A stretch of DNA of 64,000 nucleotides, from contig DATLQU010000060.1 of NCBI GenBank assembly GCA_035535015.1, positions 1 through 64,000 on the forward strand, in the 5' to 3' direction. Positions within the stretch are counted from its first letter, which is position 1; each line of letters opens with the position of its first letter. A program made the translations under genes and the position numbers. The notes beneath the pieces were generated by a model. The model ran no database searches, had not been told where the DNA came from, and worked only from the letters and a program-made list of their open reading frames with translations. Of the stretch, positions 8,594 to 16,880 are shown piece after piece. Origin of the DNA: Palsa-661 sp035535015. GTDB taxonomy: Bacteria > Actinomycetota > Acidimicrobiia > Acidimicrobiales > UBA8190.

Positions 8594-10174
8594 ATGACGA
8601 TGGAGAGTCGCCAACCGGAAGGCGCTGGATCGAACTCCGATCTCGTTCGCTCCGCGGCCCTGTCCTCGGCGGACCTCTGGCACGAAGTCCTCGAACGGCT
8701 GAACGAAGTCCAAGAGGGCCAGATCAGGCTCGCCCGAGCGATCGAGAGCCTGGGCATGATCGTGTGCGACGCCCTTTCAGTCAACCCGCAGGCGGCGCTG
8801 ACCGGCGCTGAGCAGACGGCACCGCTGCCCCGGGCCCAGCAACGTGTGCCCTTGGCCGCCGGACCGCCCCCGGCCGACATCAAGCAACAGGTCGCCCCCA
8901 GTGAACGCGAACTGGCCGCCACCCAGAGGACAATCGACTCTCTCCTTTCGTCCGACGTCTTCGTACCCGCGGCACCTGGCCCGGAATCCCGACAGAGTGC
9001 CGGCACCCCCTCGCCGGCGGTGGCGGCTACCGGGTCGGCCACGTCACCGCGTTTCTACGTGGCGCCGGTGCCCGAAGAAAATCGCAATGTGACCCGGGAG
9101 CCCGTCTCGACGGGGGCATGGCCCCGCGGCCGGCGCGTCGCCCGCGGACTGGCCCGCGAAGGACCGTCTCTGACCGGACCGGCGGTTGTACCCAACCTCA
9201 CGCCGGCCGCTATCGACGCCCTCTTGGCCGCCGAGTTCGGTGATCCCTCCATGGCGCCCGCGCCTCGCCCGCAGATGGTGCCGGCGGCCCAAGCCGGCCC
9301 CCTGTTGAACGCGCTCCTCGGCACCCAATTCCAGGCCACGGCCTCGGTGCCGGTGCCGCCCGCGGCGCGTCCTGCGACCCCGCCTGTGGGCTCCCCACCC
9401 GTCGCCGCTGTCGCGCCCTCCGTGCAAACGGCGGCGCCCGCACCGCCACCACCGCCCATGGCCTTCCCCCCCACCCCCGCGTCCTCGAAGCCGGCTCCCT
9501 CGAAGCCGGCTCCCTCGGTGCCGGCTCCTTCGATGCGGCCGCCGGTCGTTCCATCCTCACCGCCGGCGGCGGCCACACCCGGCAACGCGCCGTGGGCCCC
9601 GACTGTCGATCCGCGTCGCCCGGCTCCACCGGCTTCACCTGGATCCACGCTTCCCGGTGCCGCCCCGTTCGCACCTCTGCGCAACCCGGCGGCTGGTCCC
9701 GGCCCCGTGCTTGGGCCATCGGGCCCGGCGTCGATTCAGCCTCCTTCGGCCGCCGCTCCCAGTGCTGCGCCGCGGCCCCGTCTCTCGGGCGGTCCCGGTG
9801 TGGCCGGCATGAACATGCCGAATGACCTGGGATCCCCGGCCGGTGGGCCCGAGGGCGCAATCCTGCACCGCTCGCCGCTCGACGCCGTCTCGGGGAATCC
9901 GGCGCCATTCGGGGCACCGACGCCACCCCCAGACGGCACCACGGCAACGATGACTCCCGATTTCGGTGATCCGGGCGGGTCGCTCCCCCAACCGCCGCTC
10001 GAGCCGGAAGCTCCGGCGGCGAAGCGTGCGGACTCGGCGGCCATGGCCACCGAAATTCTCGCCCTCGCTCCCAACGCATCGGTCGTCGAACCGACCGAAT
10101 CAGCTCCGACGATGTTGGCCGAGGACGTCACCATCATGGCCAAGGGCCGTCGGCGGCGCTTTCGCTTGCGCTGA
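8594..10174 (+). CDS. Large Pro/Ala-rich low-complexity protein with an N-terminal helical segment
   Basis: A 526-residue protein. The first ~70 residues look helical and non-repetitive (SADLWHEVLERLNEVQEGQIRLARAIESLG). Almost all the rest is disordered, rich in Pro, Ala and Ser, including a local repeat SKPAPSKPAPSVPAPS encoded by near-identical 15-bp units around 9482-9530. The C-terminus is basic (KGRRRRFRLR). There is no signal peptide or membrane segment. ATG 8594 is chosen because GGAGGG lies at 8581-8586 with 7-base spacing; an upstream in-frame TTG at 8579 lies before that site. Proximity to the pilus motor genes hints at an envelope or motility accessory role, but I cannot assign a function. 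Confidence 0.7.
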   Translation: MTMESRQPEGAGSNSDLVRSAALSSADLWHEVLERLNEVQEGQIRLARAIESLGMIVCDALSVNPQAALTGAEQTAPLPRAQQRVPLAAGPPPADIKQQVAPSERELAATQRTIDSLLSSDVFVPAAPGPESRQSAGTPSPAVAATGSATSPRFYVAPVPEENRNVTREPVSTGAWPRGRRVARGLAREGPSLTGPAVVPNLTPAAIDALLAAEFGDPSMAPAPRPQMVPAAQAGPLLNALLGTQFQATASVPVPPAARPATPPVGSPPVAAVAPSVQTAAPAPPPPPMAFPPTPASSKPAPSKPAPSVPAPSMRPPVVPSSPPAAATPGNAPWAPTVDPRRPAPPASPGSTLPGAAPFAPLRNPAAGPGPVLGPSGPASIQPPSAAAPSAAPRPRLSGGPGVAGMNMPNDLGSPAGGPEGAILHRSPLDAVSGNPAPFGAPTPPPDGTTATMTPDFGDPGGSLPQPPLEPEAPAAKRADSAAMATEILALAPNASVVEPTESAPTMLAEDVTIMAKGRRRRFRLR

Positions 10175-10238
10175 CCGACGGTCCTATCGGACGACGGTCC
10201 TATCGGACGACTGTCCAATCGGGCGACTGTCCGGCCGG
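10175..10238. repeat. Tandem array of four 16-bp units
   Basis: Directly after the stop codon of the 8594 gene lie four contiguous 16-bp units: CCGACGGTCCTATCGG, ACGACGGTCCTATCGG, ACGACTGTCCAATCGG and GCGACTGTCCGGCCGG. The first two differ by one base and the later two drift. Each unit contains the half-site CGACNGTCC. The array fills the gap between two convergent genes. Confidence 0.85.
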
Positions 10239-10259
10239 ACCGTCGCCCGGCCTTGTTCT
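10233..10259 (+). terminator. Candidate intrinsic terminator after the 8594 gene
   Basis: GGCCGG (10233-10238) pairs with CCGGCC (10247-10252) across an 8-base loop and is followed by TTGTTCT. The stem is short and the T-run imperfect, but it is correctly placed between the convergent 8594 gene and moaC. Confidence 0.4.
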
Positions 10260-10743
10260 ACAGGGCCGGGCGCCGCCAGGTTCCGGAGCTGCCGCCGGTC
10301 TTCTCCCACAGGGCCAGCTCCCCGATGCTCATGGTCCGGTCGGAGGATTTGCACATGTCGTAGATGGTCAACGCCGCCGTGGCGCAGGCCGTCAGGGCTT
10401 CCATCTCCACGCCGGTCCGGTCGACGGTCTCGACCTGAGCTTCCACCTCGACGAAGTCGTCGCCGATGGTGAAGTTCACGTGGACCGCTCCCACCAGGAG
10501 CGGATGGCACATCGGGATCAGGTCGGGCGTCTTCTTGGCCGCCTGGATGCCGGCGATCCGGGCCGTGCCCAGCACGTCACCTTTGGTGATGGCATTGCTG
10601 GCCACCTTGGCCGTCGTTTCCGGAGCCATCATCACCCGACACCGGGCCAAAGCTCGACGGTGGGTCTGTTCTTTGGGTGTGACATCCACCATCCGAGCCC
10701 CCCCGAGAGGGTCGAGATGGGTCAGGCTACGGTCGGCGGGCAC
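10258..10743 (-). CDS. moaC: Cyclic pyranopterin monophosphate synthase MoaC
   Basis: A 161-residue MoaC protein. Together with MoaA it converts GTP to cyclic pyranopterin monophosphate, the first stage of molybdenum cofactor synthesis in the cytoplasm. Family motifs are intact: LTHLDPLGGARMVDV near the N-terminus, KGDVLGTARIAGIQAAKKT, the MCHPLL box, and TGVEMEALTACATAALTIYDMCK, which carries active-site residues. Length and start (GTG 10743) fit the family. It stands alone here: no moaA, moaD/E or mog is in the window. It is convergent with the Pro/Ala-rich gene and divergent from the FmdB gene. Confidence 0.95.
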   Translation of the reverse strand: MPADRSLTHLDPLGGARMVDVTPKEQTHRRALARCRVMMAPETTAKVASNAITKGDVLGTARIAGIQAAKKTPDLIPMCHPLLVGAVHVNFTIGDDFVEVEAQVETVDRTGVEMEALTACATAALTIYDMCKSSDRTMSIGELALWEKTGGSSGTWRRPAL

Positions 10744-10816
10744 CCCCGTATTCTACGTGACCAGGGTTTCGACATGTGGTCCTTCGTGCGCCGGACTTCC
10801 GTCCCGAACGGTAGAC

Positions 10817-10843
10817 TTGGCACTCGAGGGCCGAGAGTGCCAA
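10817..10843. promoter_or_regulatory. CIRCE-type (HrcA) operator
   Basis: TTGGCACTC, nine bases, then GAGTGCCAA: a perfect 9-9-9 inverted repeat that matches the CIRCE consensus TTAGCACTC-N9-GAGTGCTAA except for the symmetrical A-to-G/T-to-C change common in high-GC actinobacteria. CIRCE is the binding site of the heat-shock repressor HrcA. It lies 21 bp before the FmdB-family start, with a possible -10 (TAGACT, 10812-10817) overlapping its left edge. Confidence 0.88.
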
Positions 10844-10864
10844 TCACGGAGAGGGATGGGGCGG

Positions 10865-11275
10865 ATGCCGACGTACGAATACGCGTGCCGATCTTGCGGC
10901 GAGCATCTCGAAGTGGTCCAGTCCTTTCGCGACGACCCCCTGACGACCTGCCCGGCGTGCGGAAGCGCGTTGCGCAAGGTCTTCGGTTCGATCGGCGTCG
11001 TCTTCAAGGGCAGTGGTTTCTACAAGACCGACAGCCGCCCTGCCGCCAAGGAATCATCTTCATCGTCCAAGGAGTCGTCGAAAGAGTCCTCGACGGCGAC
11101 GGCCTCCGACTCGGGGGGCGCCAAAGCCAAGGACGGCACCAAGGAGACGAAATCCTCCGACAGCTCTCCGGGTTCCGGCTCTGGTGACAAGGCCACATCG
11201 CCGAAGAAGAGCTCGTCATCGGAGAAGTCCGGTACGTCGACCGGAAAATCGGGCTCGTCGGCCGCCGCCTCGTAG
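10865..11275 (+). CDS. FmdB-family zinc-ribbon protein with a Ser/Lys-rich tail
   Basis: A 136-residue protein. Residues 1-50 are the FmdB/CxxC_CXXC_SSSS zinc ribbon: MPTYEYAC, CxxC at ACRSCGE, and CxxC at TCPACGS, followed by the typical GVVFKGSGFYKTD. The remaining ~80 residues are a low-complexity Ser/Lys/Gly tail, probably disordered. ATG 10865 is chosen because family members begin MPTYEY and GGAGAG (10848-10853) is suitably spaced; an in-frame ATG at 10856 abuts that site. The function of the family is not settled, although it is widespread and named after a putative regulator of the fmd operon. The CIRCE operator directly upstream points to heat-shock control by HrcA. Confidence 0.85.
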   Translation: MPTYEYACRSCGEHLEVVQSFRDDPLTTCPACGSALRKVFGSIGVVFKGSGFYKTDSRPAAKESSSSSKESSKESSTATASDSGGAKAKDGTKETKSSDSSPGSGSGDKATSPKKSSSSEKSGTSTGKSGSSAAAS

Positions 11276-11313
11276 GCGGTTCGTCTTTCTGCCAGACCAG
11301 ATGGCGCCTTGAT

Positions 11314-12693
11314 CTACGCGCCGCTCAGAACCATTCCGTCGACCGCCAGGGTCTGACCGGCAGCCAGTCCCGGAAGCCATTCGACGTCGTTACCCACGTG
11401 GACGATCTCCTGCAACATCCTCTGCAATGTGGAGGCGATCGTCCCCTCCCGCACCGGTTCGGCCAGGACTCCGTTGCGGATCATCAACCCTTCGGCTCCC
11501 ACCGAGAAGTCGCCGCTCACCGGGTTCACCCCTGAGTGGACACCGGTCACCGACTGCACGAAGAATCCTTCTCCCACCTGGGCCAGGATCTCGTCGGCCC
11601 CGAGCGGTCCCGGAGCGAGCAACAGCGCCCGGCATCCGGCCGTGGGGGTGGTGGCGTAGCCACCGCGCACGGCGGAGGCGGTCGAGACCGTCCCCGCCCG
11701 TCGTGCCGACGTGGTGTCGAAGACGAAGCGCCGGAGAATACCGGCGTCGATGAGCACATTGCGCCGGCAGGCCAGTCCCTCGGCGTCGTGCGTCGATGCT
11801 CCGAATGCCCGGGGGTCGGTTGGGTCGTCGACGATGGTGACTAGGGGGCACGCCACTTCCTCGTCGACCCGACCGGCGAAGATCGATCGGCCCTTGGTCA
11901 CGGCTTCGCCCGACAGTGCGGACGAGATGATCGACAGCAATGTCGAGGTCACCCGGGAGTCGAGGACCACCACGCAGCGGCCCGACTTCACTTTGCTGGC
12001 CCCGATCATCCGGGTGGCCCGTTGGATGGCGTCGGCGGCGGCGTGGTCGGCATCGATGTCGCCCGGTCCCCGTCCGGCGCTGAAGCCCACCCCGGTCTGG
12101 CTGTCGGTGCCCTCGCCGGCGATGGCAGAGACCGAAAGGCTGCAGATCGTCCGCCGGGCCGTGGCGGTGATACCGGTCGAGGTGGCGATGGCGGCCTCGG
12201 CCGCCATGTCGCCGTAGTCGGCCGCATCCACCTGGCGCACACGCGGATCTCCGCCGCGGACCCGTCGTTCGAGCTCGAGGGCCATGTCGACCTTGGCGCT
12301 GGTCGGAAGCGAACTCAACGCGTCATCCCAGAGATCGAGTGATGCCGGAGCCACGTCGTCGGGGGGCGCCAAACCGAGGTGCTCGTCAGGGGTGGCGAAG
12401 GTGGCGTTGTCGCGTGCCTCGGCCAGGGTCTCGGTGATGGCCGCCTCGTCGAGCGTGCCGGCATAGGCGAAACCCTGGCGATGGTCCGAGACCACCCTGA
12501 TACCCACGCCGGCCGACGAGGCCGACGAGAGTTGCTCCACCTCTCCGTCGTAGGCGCGGACGTCGGTCTCCGCCCCACGCGAGGCGTACACCTCGAGCTC
12601 CTCGCCCGGCCGAGCTTGCTCGGCGATGCGGGTGACGATGCGCAGCAGCTCGTCGGCCGAGGCGGGGGCGCCCCGGGTGGTGGTGTCACTCAC
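11314..12693 (-). CDS. tldE: TldE/PmbA-type subunit of the TldD/TldE metalloprotease
   Basis: A 459-residue PmbA/TldE-family protein. TldE pairs with TldD in a heterodimeric zinc protease that degrades unfolded peptides and, in some bacteria, matures modified peptides. TldE lacks the zinc motif and serves as partner subunit, and no HExxxH is present here. Recognisable segments include the C-terminal barrel pattern (CRALLLAPGPLGADEILAQVGEGFFVQSVTG region) and GVNPVSGDFSVGAEG. The GTG start overlaps the tldD reading frame by 8 bp, so the two are translationally coupled and transcribed tldD-tldE. No ribosomally made peptide precursor is evident next to them. Confidence 0.9.
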   Translation of the reverse strand: MSDTTTRGAPASADELLRIVTRIAEQARPGEELEVYASRGAETDVRAYDGEVEQLSSASSAGVGIRVVSDHRQGFAYAGTLDEAAITETLAEARDNATFATPDEHLGLAPPDDVAPASLDLWDDALSSLPTSAKVDMALELERRVRGGDPRVRQVDAADYGDMAAEAAIATSTGITATARRTICSLSVSAIAGEGTDSQTGVGFSAGRGPGDIDADHAAADAIQRATRMIGASKVKSGRCVVVLDSRVTSTLLSIISSALSGEAVTKGRSIFAGRVDEEVACPLVTIVDDPTDPRAFGASTHDAEGLACRRNVLIDAGILRRFVFDTTSARRAGTVSTASAVRGGYATTPTAGCRALLLAPGPLGADEILAQVGEGFFVQSVTGVHSGVNPVSGDFSVGAEGLMIRNGVLAEPVREGTIASTLQRMLQEIVHVGNDVEWLPGLAAGQTLAVDGMVLSGA

Positions 12694-14104
12694 CGGCTGT
12701 CCCTCCGATTGTCACGCCCGTGATCCGGAGCGTCGGTTGTCCGGTCCCCACGGGCACGCTCTGTCCGTCCTTCCCGCACGTCCCGGGCGACGTGGCGAAA
12801 TCGTTGGCCACGGCGTCGATACGTCGCAGCGTCTCGGGGCCGTTGCCGATCAGGTTGGCGTCGCGCAGGGGCTCCGTGAGCTCTCCGTTCTCGATCAGGT
12901 AGGCCTCGACCGTGCCGAAGACGAAGTCACCCGTGGTGGTGTTGACCTGACCGCCGCCCAACTTGGCCACGTAGACCCCGGTCGGCGTCTGGGCCAACAA
13001 CTCCTCGGGATCGGAATCGCCGTCGATCAGGAATGTGTTGGTCATGCGCACCATGGGAAGGTCCCGGTAGCTCTGGCGCCGCCCGTTGCCCGACGACTGG
13101 CGACCCTCCTGCCGGGCCCGGAGGTAGTCCCACATGTAGTCGGTCAGGATGCCGTCCTCGATGAGGACGTTGCGCTGCGCCGGCCGGCCCTCGTCGTCCA
13201 CGGCGAAGGTGCCCCACTCGCGGGCGATGGTGCCGTCGTCCACCAGAGTGACAAGCGGGCTGGCCACCTGGGAGCCGACCTGGCCGACATAGACGGAGGC
13301 GTCCTTGGCGATGTGATCGGCCTCGAGTCCGTGCCCGCAGGCCTCGTGGAACAAGATCCCCCCGCTGCCCGACGCCAACACGATGGGAACTTCGCCGCTC
13401 GGGGCCGGACGGGCCGACAACTTGGCCAGGGCCCGACGCGCCGCGGCGCCGGCGATCTCCTCCACGTCCACGCTGTCGAAGAGCTCGAAGCCGACGGTGA
13501 AGGCGGCTGACTCGAATCCCGTCTGCATGCCGGTGTCGCCCACGGCCACACAGGAGACCGAGAACCGTGACCGCACCTGGTCGTCGGTCACCAGGACCCC
13601 GTCACTGTTGGCCACCAGGATGCGCCGCCGGCTGTCGCCGTAGCCGGCCGAGACCTGGGTGACCGCCGACCCGGCGGCGCGAGCGGCTTCGTCGGCACGC
13701 GCCAGCAATTCGATCTTGCGCGCCTTGGTGACGTCTTCGGGAAAGACGGTGACGTCGTAGGGACGAGAGGGATCCGAGGCCGTGAGAGCCACCGTGCGGG
13801 TGCCTGCGGACTCTCGGGCCACCGCCGCGGCGGCCTCGGCGGCCAGCAGCAGTCCCGTCTCGGTCAGGTCGGCGGTATGGGCGTAACCCGTCGTCTCGCC
13901 GACCACCACCCGGATGCCGGCGCCCCGGTCGCGTCCGGACGAAAGCTCCTCCACCCGACCGTCGTCGAGCGACGCCCCGATCGCCTGACGGTCTTCAACG
14001 AAGACCTCGGCGAAGTCGCCGCCCCTGCTCAGGGCGCTGCCGAGGACCTTCTCGAGGACCTCGGGGTCGACGAGCAGTGCTGTTCCCGACGCTCGTTCGC
14101 TCAC
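12686..14104 (-). CDS. tldD: TldD-type zinc metalloprotease subunit
   Basis: A 472-residue TldD-family protein. The zinc-binding motif HEACGHGLEAD (HExxxH) is present near residue 255, following GSGGILF. The C-terminal region has the expected LGGGQVNTTTGDFVFG pattern shared with TldE. With the overlapping tldE downstream it should form the cytoplasmic TldD/TldE protease, which acts on unstructured peptides threaded into its cavity. Length is typical. The GTG start at 14104 gives MSERASG. It is divergent from the thioesterase gene at 14199, with about 95 bp between the starts. Confidence 0.93.
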   Translation of the reverse strand: MSERASGTALLVDPEVLEKVLGSALSRGGDFAEVFVEDRQAIGASLDDGRVEELSSGRDRGAGIRVVVGETTGYAHTADLTETGLLLAAEAAAAVARESAGTRTVALTASDPSRPYDVTVFPEDVTKARKIELLARADEAARAAGSAVTQVSAGYGDSRRRILVANSDGVLVTDDQVRSRFSVSCVAVGDTGMQTGFESAAFTVGFELFDSVDVEEIAGAAARRALAKLSARPAPSGEVPIVLASGSGGILFHEACGHGLEADHIAKDASVYVGQVGSQVASPLVTLVDDGTIAREWGTFAVDDEGRPAQRNVLIEDGILTDYMWDYLRARQEGRQSSGNGRRQSYRDLPMVRMTNTFLIDGDSDPEELLAQTPTGVYVAKLGGGQVNTTTGDFVFGTVEAYLIENGELTEPLRDANLIGNGPETLRRIDAVANDFATSPGTCGKDGQSVPVGTGQPTLRITGVTIGGTAGE

Positions 14105-14198
14105 CGGCTACTCCCTCTCTCGGAGCCGGTCACGTCCGGCACCAGGTCTCCGCCCGGCCGTGCTGGCCGGGGGCGCCCGTCTTTCGTATGGTACCGCC

Positions 14199-14576
14199 GT
14201 GACCCTCATACCCGGCCGCAGCGGCCGCGCCTCCCGTGTGGTCACCGACCAGGACACGGCCGCCGCCCTGGGCTCGGGCGACGTCGAGGTGCTGGCCACG
14301 CCCCGGTTGATTTCCTTGTGCGAGGAGGCCACCGTCCAGGCGGTCTCCGGCCGACTCGGTGAAGGCCAGACCAGCGTCGGTGTCCGGATCCAATTCGACC
14401 ACCTGGCGCCTGTCCGGGTGGGCTCGGAGGTGACGGCCGAGGCCGTGCTCGAAAAAGTGGAGGGCCGACGCCTCGTCTTCACGGTCACGGCCACGGATGC
14501 GGCCGGACTGGTGGGGGCGGGCCGCGTCACCCGCGTCGTGGTCGACCTCGAGAATTTCCTGGCCAAGGCCCGCTGA
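14199..14576 (+). CDS. FlK-type hotdog thioesterase
   Basis: A 125-residue single hotdog-fold thioesterase. The N-terminal pattern (TDQDTAAALGSGDVEVLATPRLISLCEEA) is that of the fluoroacetyl-CoA thioesterase-like family. Assigning the start to GTG 14199 puts Thr34, Glu42 and His68 at exactly the spacing of the FlK catalytic residues Thr42, Glu50 and His76. The substrate is unknown; most relatives hydrolyse or proof-read short acyl-CoAs, and fluoroacetate resistance should not be assumed. An upstream in-frame GTG (14160) would add 13 residues unlike the family. It is monocistronic as far as can be seen, divergent from tldD and convergent with the AIM24 gene. Confidence 0.8.
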   Translation: MTLIPGRSGRASRVVTDQDTAAALGSGDVEVLATPRLISLCEEATVQAVSGRLGEGQTSVGVRIQFDHLAPVRVGSEVTAEAVLEKVEGRRLVFTVTATDAAGLVGAGRVTRVVVDLENFLAKAR

Positions 14577-14624
14577 TCTCCGTCAGCGGCCGGACCCGGC
14601 GACAACTCCGGTCCTGGGGCGATG

Positions 14625-15383
14625 TCAGACGCCTCGCCCGAGGACGTTTCCGAGGACCCCTCCCACCACGCCCCCACCCACGGCGTCACGACGCTCGTCG
14701 GTGGCCATGTATTCCGACAAGGCGTGGGCGAGCACCGGCAGGGGCATGCTCTGCAGCCATATGGTGCCGGGACCGGTGAGCGAGACGAGGTGGTGCCCGT
14801 CGGCTCCGAAGAACCGGTTGGCGATCCCCGGAAGTCGGATCACCTGGAAGCTGACGCTGTCCTGGAACATCCCGACGTGGCCCGGATGCACGAGCAGCGT
14901 CTGTCCGGCCACCAGTTCGTACGTCACGATCTCGCCGGACAATTCCACCCAGGCCTTTCCTTCGCCCTCGAGCCGCTGCAGGATGAAGCCGTCGCCACCC
15001 CAGAGGCCACCCTTGAAGGTCTGCTGCAGGCCGATGGTCGGGGTGACCCCCGGTGTCCCGCACACCCATCCGTGCCGGTGGACCAGGTACCCCTGGCCCT
15101 GGGCGATCTCGATGGGAAGGATCCGGCCCGGCACCTTGCTGGCGAAGGTGACCATGCCCGGGCCACCCACCGCCTCGTAACGGGTCAGGAAGATTCCCCC
15201 ACCGCCCACGGCGCGCTTCAGACCGGCCATGAAGCCACCGCCACCACCGGTGTTGGCCGTCTGGGACATCTGCATGTTGGCGGTCATCCAGGACAGGTCG
15301 CCGTGGGTCGAGATCAGGGCCTCACCCGGCTCGAGCATCATCTCCAGGACCGGCATCGTCGTACCGTTGACGTTCGCCTGCAT
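14625..15383 (-). CDS. AIM24/TIGR00266-family protein
   Basis: A 252-residue AIM24 (TIGR00266) family protein, built on a TRAP-like beta fold. Typical features are the N-terminal LEPGEALISTHGDLSWM, the Gly-rich GGGGGFMAGLKRAVGGGGIFLTRY region, an LVHRHGWVC stretch and a C-terminal Gly-rich tail. The biological role is not established in bacteria. ATG 15383 is chosen because GGGGAG lies 6 bases upstream on the minus strand. An open frame extends far beyond this start on the minus strand, but that part is a GC-rich shadow of the MFS gene. It is divergent from the MFS carrier. Confidence 0.85.
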   Translation of the reverse strand: MQANVNGTTMPVLEMMLEPGEALISTHGDLSWMTANMQMSQTANTGGGGGFMAGLKRAVGGGGIFLTRYEAVGGPGMVTFASKVPGRILPIEIAQGQGYLVHRHGWVCGTPGVTPTIGLQQTFKGGLWGGDGFILQRLEGEGKAWVELSGEIVTYELVAGQTLLVHPGHVGMFQDSVSFQVIRLPGIANRFFGADGHHLVSLTGPGTIWLQSMPLPVLAHALSEYMATDERRDAVGGGVVGGVLGNVLGRGV

Positions 15384-15552
15384 CACGATCTCCCCTCGCA
15401 TACCGGACATGCCGGCGGCCGTCCGGACATTGGCATTCTGCCGCGTGAACCGTCGCCATGCCCGCTTTTGCACTGCTCCCGCATCGTCCCCGGAATTCTT
15501 GTTTACCCCGGGCCCCGAGAGCTCACCTGGAGGGCCGTGCGAAGCTTCTGCG

Positions 15553-16842
15553 ATGGGGACCGAGACCTTGCGACCGGTGCGCGCCACCTTCGTCGCCTTC
15601 GGGATCTTCTGGGGCACGTGGGCTGTGGCCGCCACCAACATCGAGCACAGCCTCCACCTGTCGGCCGGGCGCCTCGGCCTTCTGCTGTCGGCGTCGATCG
15701 GAGCCGGCGGCCTGGCGGCGGCGGCCAGTGGAGGCTTGGCCGAGCGCTGGGGGACGGCCCGGTTCCTGAGCCGGACTCTGGTGGCGTGGGGTCTGGTCTC
15801 GCTGGCCTCGGCCGGCGCGGCCCGCGGGGCTCCCTTCGTCATCACCTTCGTTCTGACCATGACGACGGCGGGACTGGTGGACATGGCCATGAACGCAGCC
15901 GCGGCGGCGGGTGTCGCCGGTGACGCGGCACGCATGATGCGTTTCCACGCTTTGTTCAACACCGGTGCGCTGATCGGGGCGGCCGCCGCCGGAGTCCTTC
16001 TCCGGGCCGGGATGTCGTGGCGTTGGAACTGGGCCGCCGTCGGCATCGGCGGTCTCGTCCTCGGCGCCCGGACCCGCCGAGCCGTTCTCCCCGGAGCCGT
16101 CGAGCACGCCGTGGTGGCCGGGGTCCTGGGCGGGGACGCTGGCGAGGTCCTGAGCGGGGACGCTGGCGCCCACGACGAGAGCGCGCCCAAGGACCGCGCC
16201 GGTTGGTTGCGGTCCCTGGCCGCCATCCGGTCTCAGCACCTGGTCGTGTTGGCCCTGGTGTTCGCTGTGACGGCCATGGTCGAAGGGGGCATCGACACCT
16301 GGGGCGTGCTGTATCTCCGCACCCATCTCGCCGCCGGAGTCCTCCTGGGGGCGGGTGCCTATTGCATGGGTCAGGCCATCGCCGTCTCGACACGCGGCGG
16401 GGCGGGCGGGCACATCGGTCGGATCGGGGCTCGATGGGGTCTGGTCATTGGCACCGCCGTCGCCGCCGGTGGCCTGGCCCTGGAAGCGGGCTCGACCCGC
16501 GCCGCCACCGCCGCCATCGGCCTCGCCCTGGCCGCCGGAGGCATCTCTTTGTGCTGGCCGCTCGTCATGGCCGTCGCCTCGACGGTGGCTCTCGGCTCGA
16601 CCACCGTCCGATCGCCGGGGCCCGCAGCGGTGACGGCCGGGGGCGACAGTGTCTCCCCCGCTGCCCTCGTGGGGGCTCTCACCGCCGCCGGCTATGCGGG
16701 TTGGGTGGCGGGTCCGGCCCTAGTGGGCTGGGTGGCCGACAGCGCCGGCCTGAGCACGGGACTCTTCGTGCTCTCAGGCCTGGCCGCGGCGGCCGCCGTG
16801 GTCCTGGCGCTGATCCCCACTCGGCCGTCCGCGGTAGCGTGA
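15553..16842 (+). CDS. MFS transporter
   Basis: A 429-residue major facilitator of the YbjJ/FucP-like type with about 12 membrane segments. The cytoplasmic A-loop between helices 2 and 3 reads GGLAERWGTARFLSRT, a normal MFS motif A variant. The middle loop (about residues 175-215) is hydrophilic and contains a near-duplicated GDAGEVLSGDAGA stretch. The substrate cannot be told from sequence. No strong ribosome binding site precedes ATG 15553; a GGAGGG at 15529-15534 is too distant for that start. dxs follows 38 bp downstream in the same direction and may be cotranscribed. Confidence 0.8.
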   Translation: MGTETLRPVRATFVAFGIFWGTWAVAATNIEHSLHLSAGRLGLLLSASIGAGGLAAAASGGLAERWGTARFLSRTLVAWGLVSLASAGAARGAPFVITFVLTMTTAGLVDMAMNAAAAAGVAGDAARMMRFHALFNTGALIGAAAAGVLLRAGMSWRWNWAAVGIGGLVLGARTRRAVLPGAVEHAVVAGVLGGDAGEVLSGDAGAHDESAPKDRAGWLRSLAAIRSQHLVVLALVFAVTAMVEGGIDTWGVLYLRTHLAAGVLLGAGAYCMGQAIAVSTRGGAGGHIGRIGARWGLVIGTAVAAGGLALEAGSTRAATAAIGLALAAGGISLCWPLVMAVASTVALGSTTVRSPGPAAVTAGGDSVSPAALVGALTAAGYAGWVAGPALVGWVADSAGLSTGLFVLSGLAAAAAVVLALIPTRPSAVA

Positions 16843-16880
16843 CGACACGGGGCCGCCATCCGGTCCCCCGACTCCAACCG

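Noticed and set aside
10175..10238. Short regularly spaced repeats as a mini-CRISPR
   Set aside because: Units are contiguous without spacers and no cas gene is near.
14160..14198. Upstream start for the FlK-type thioesterase
   Set aside because: The added 13 residues do not resemble family N-termini and there is no better ribosome site.
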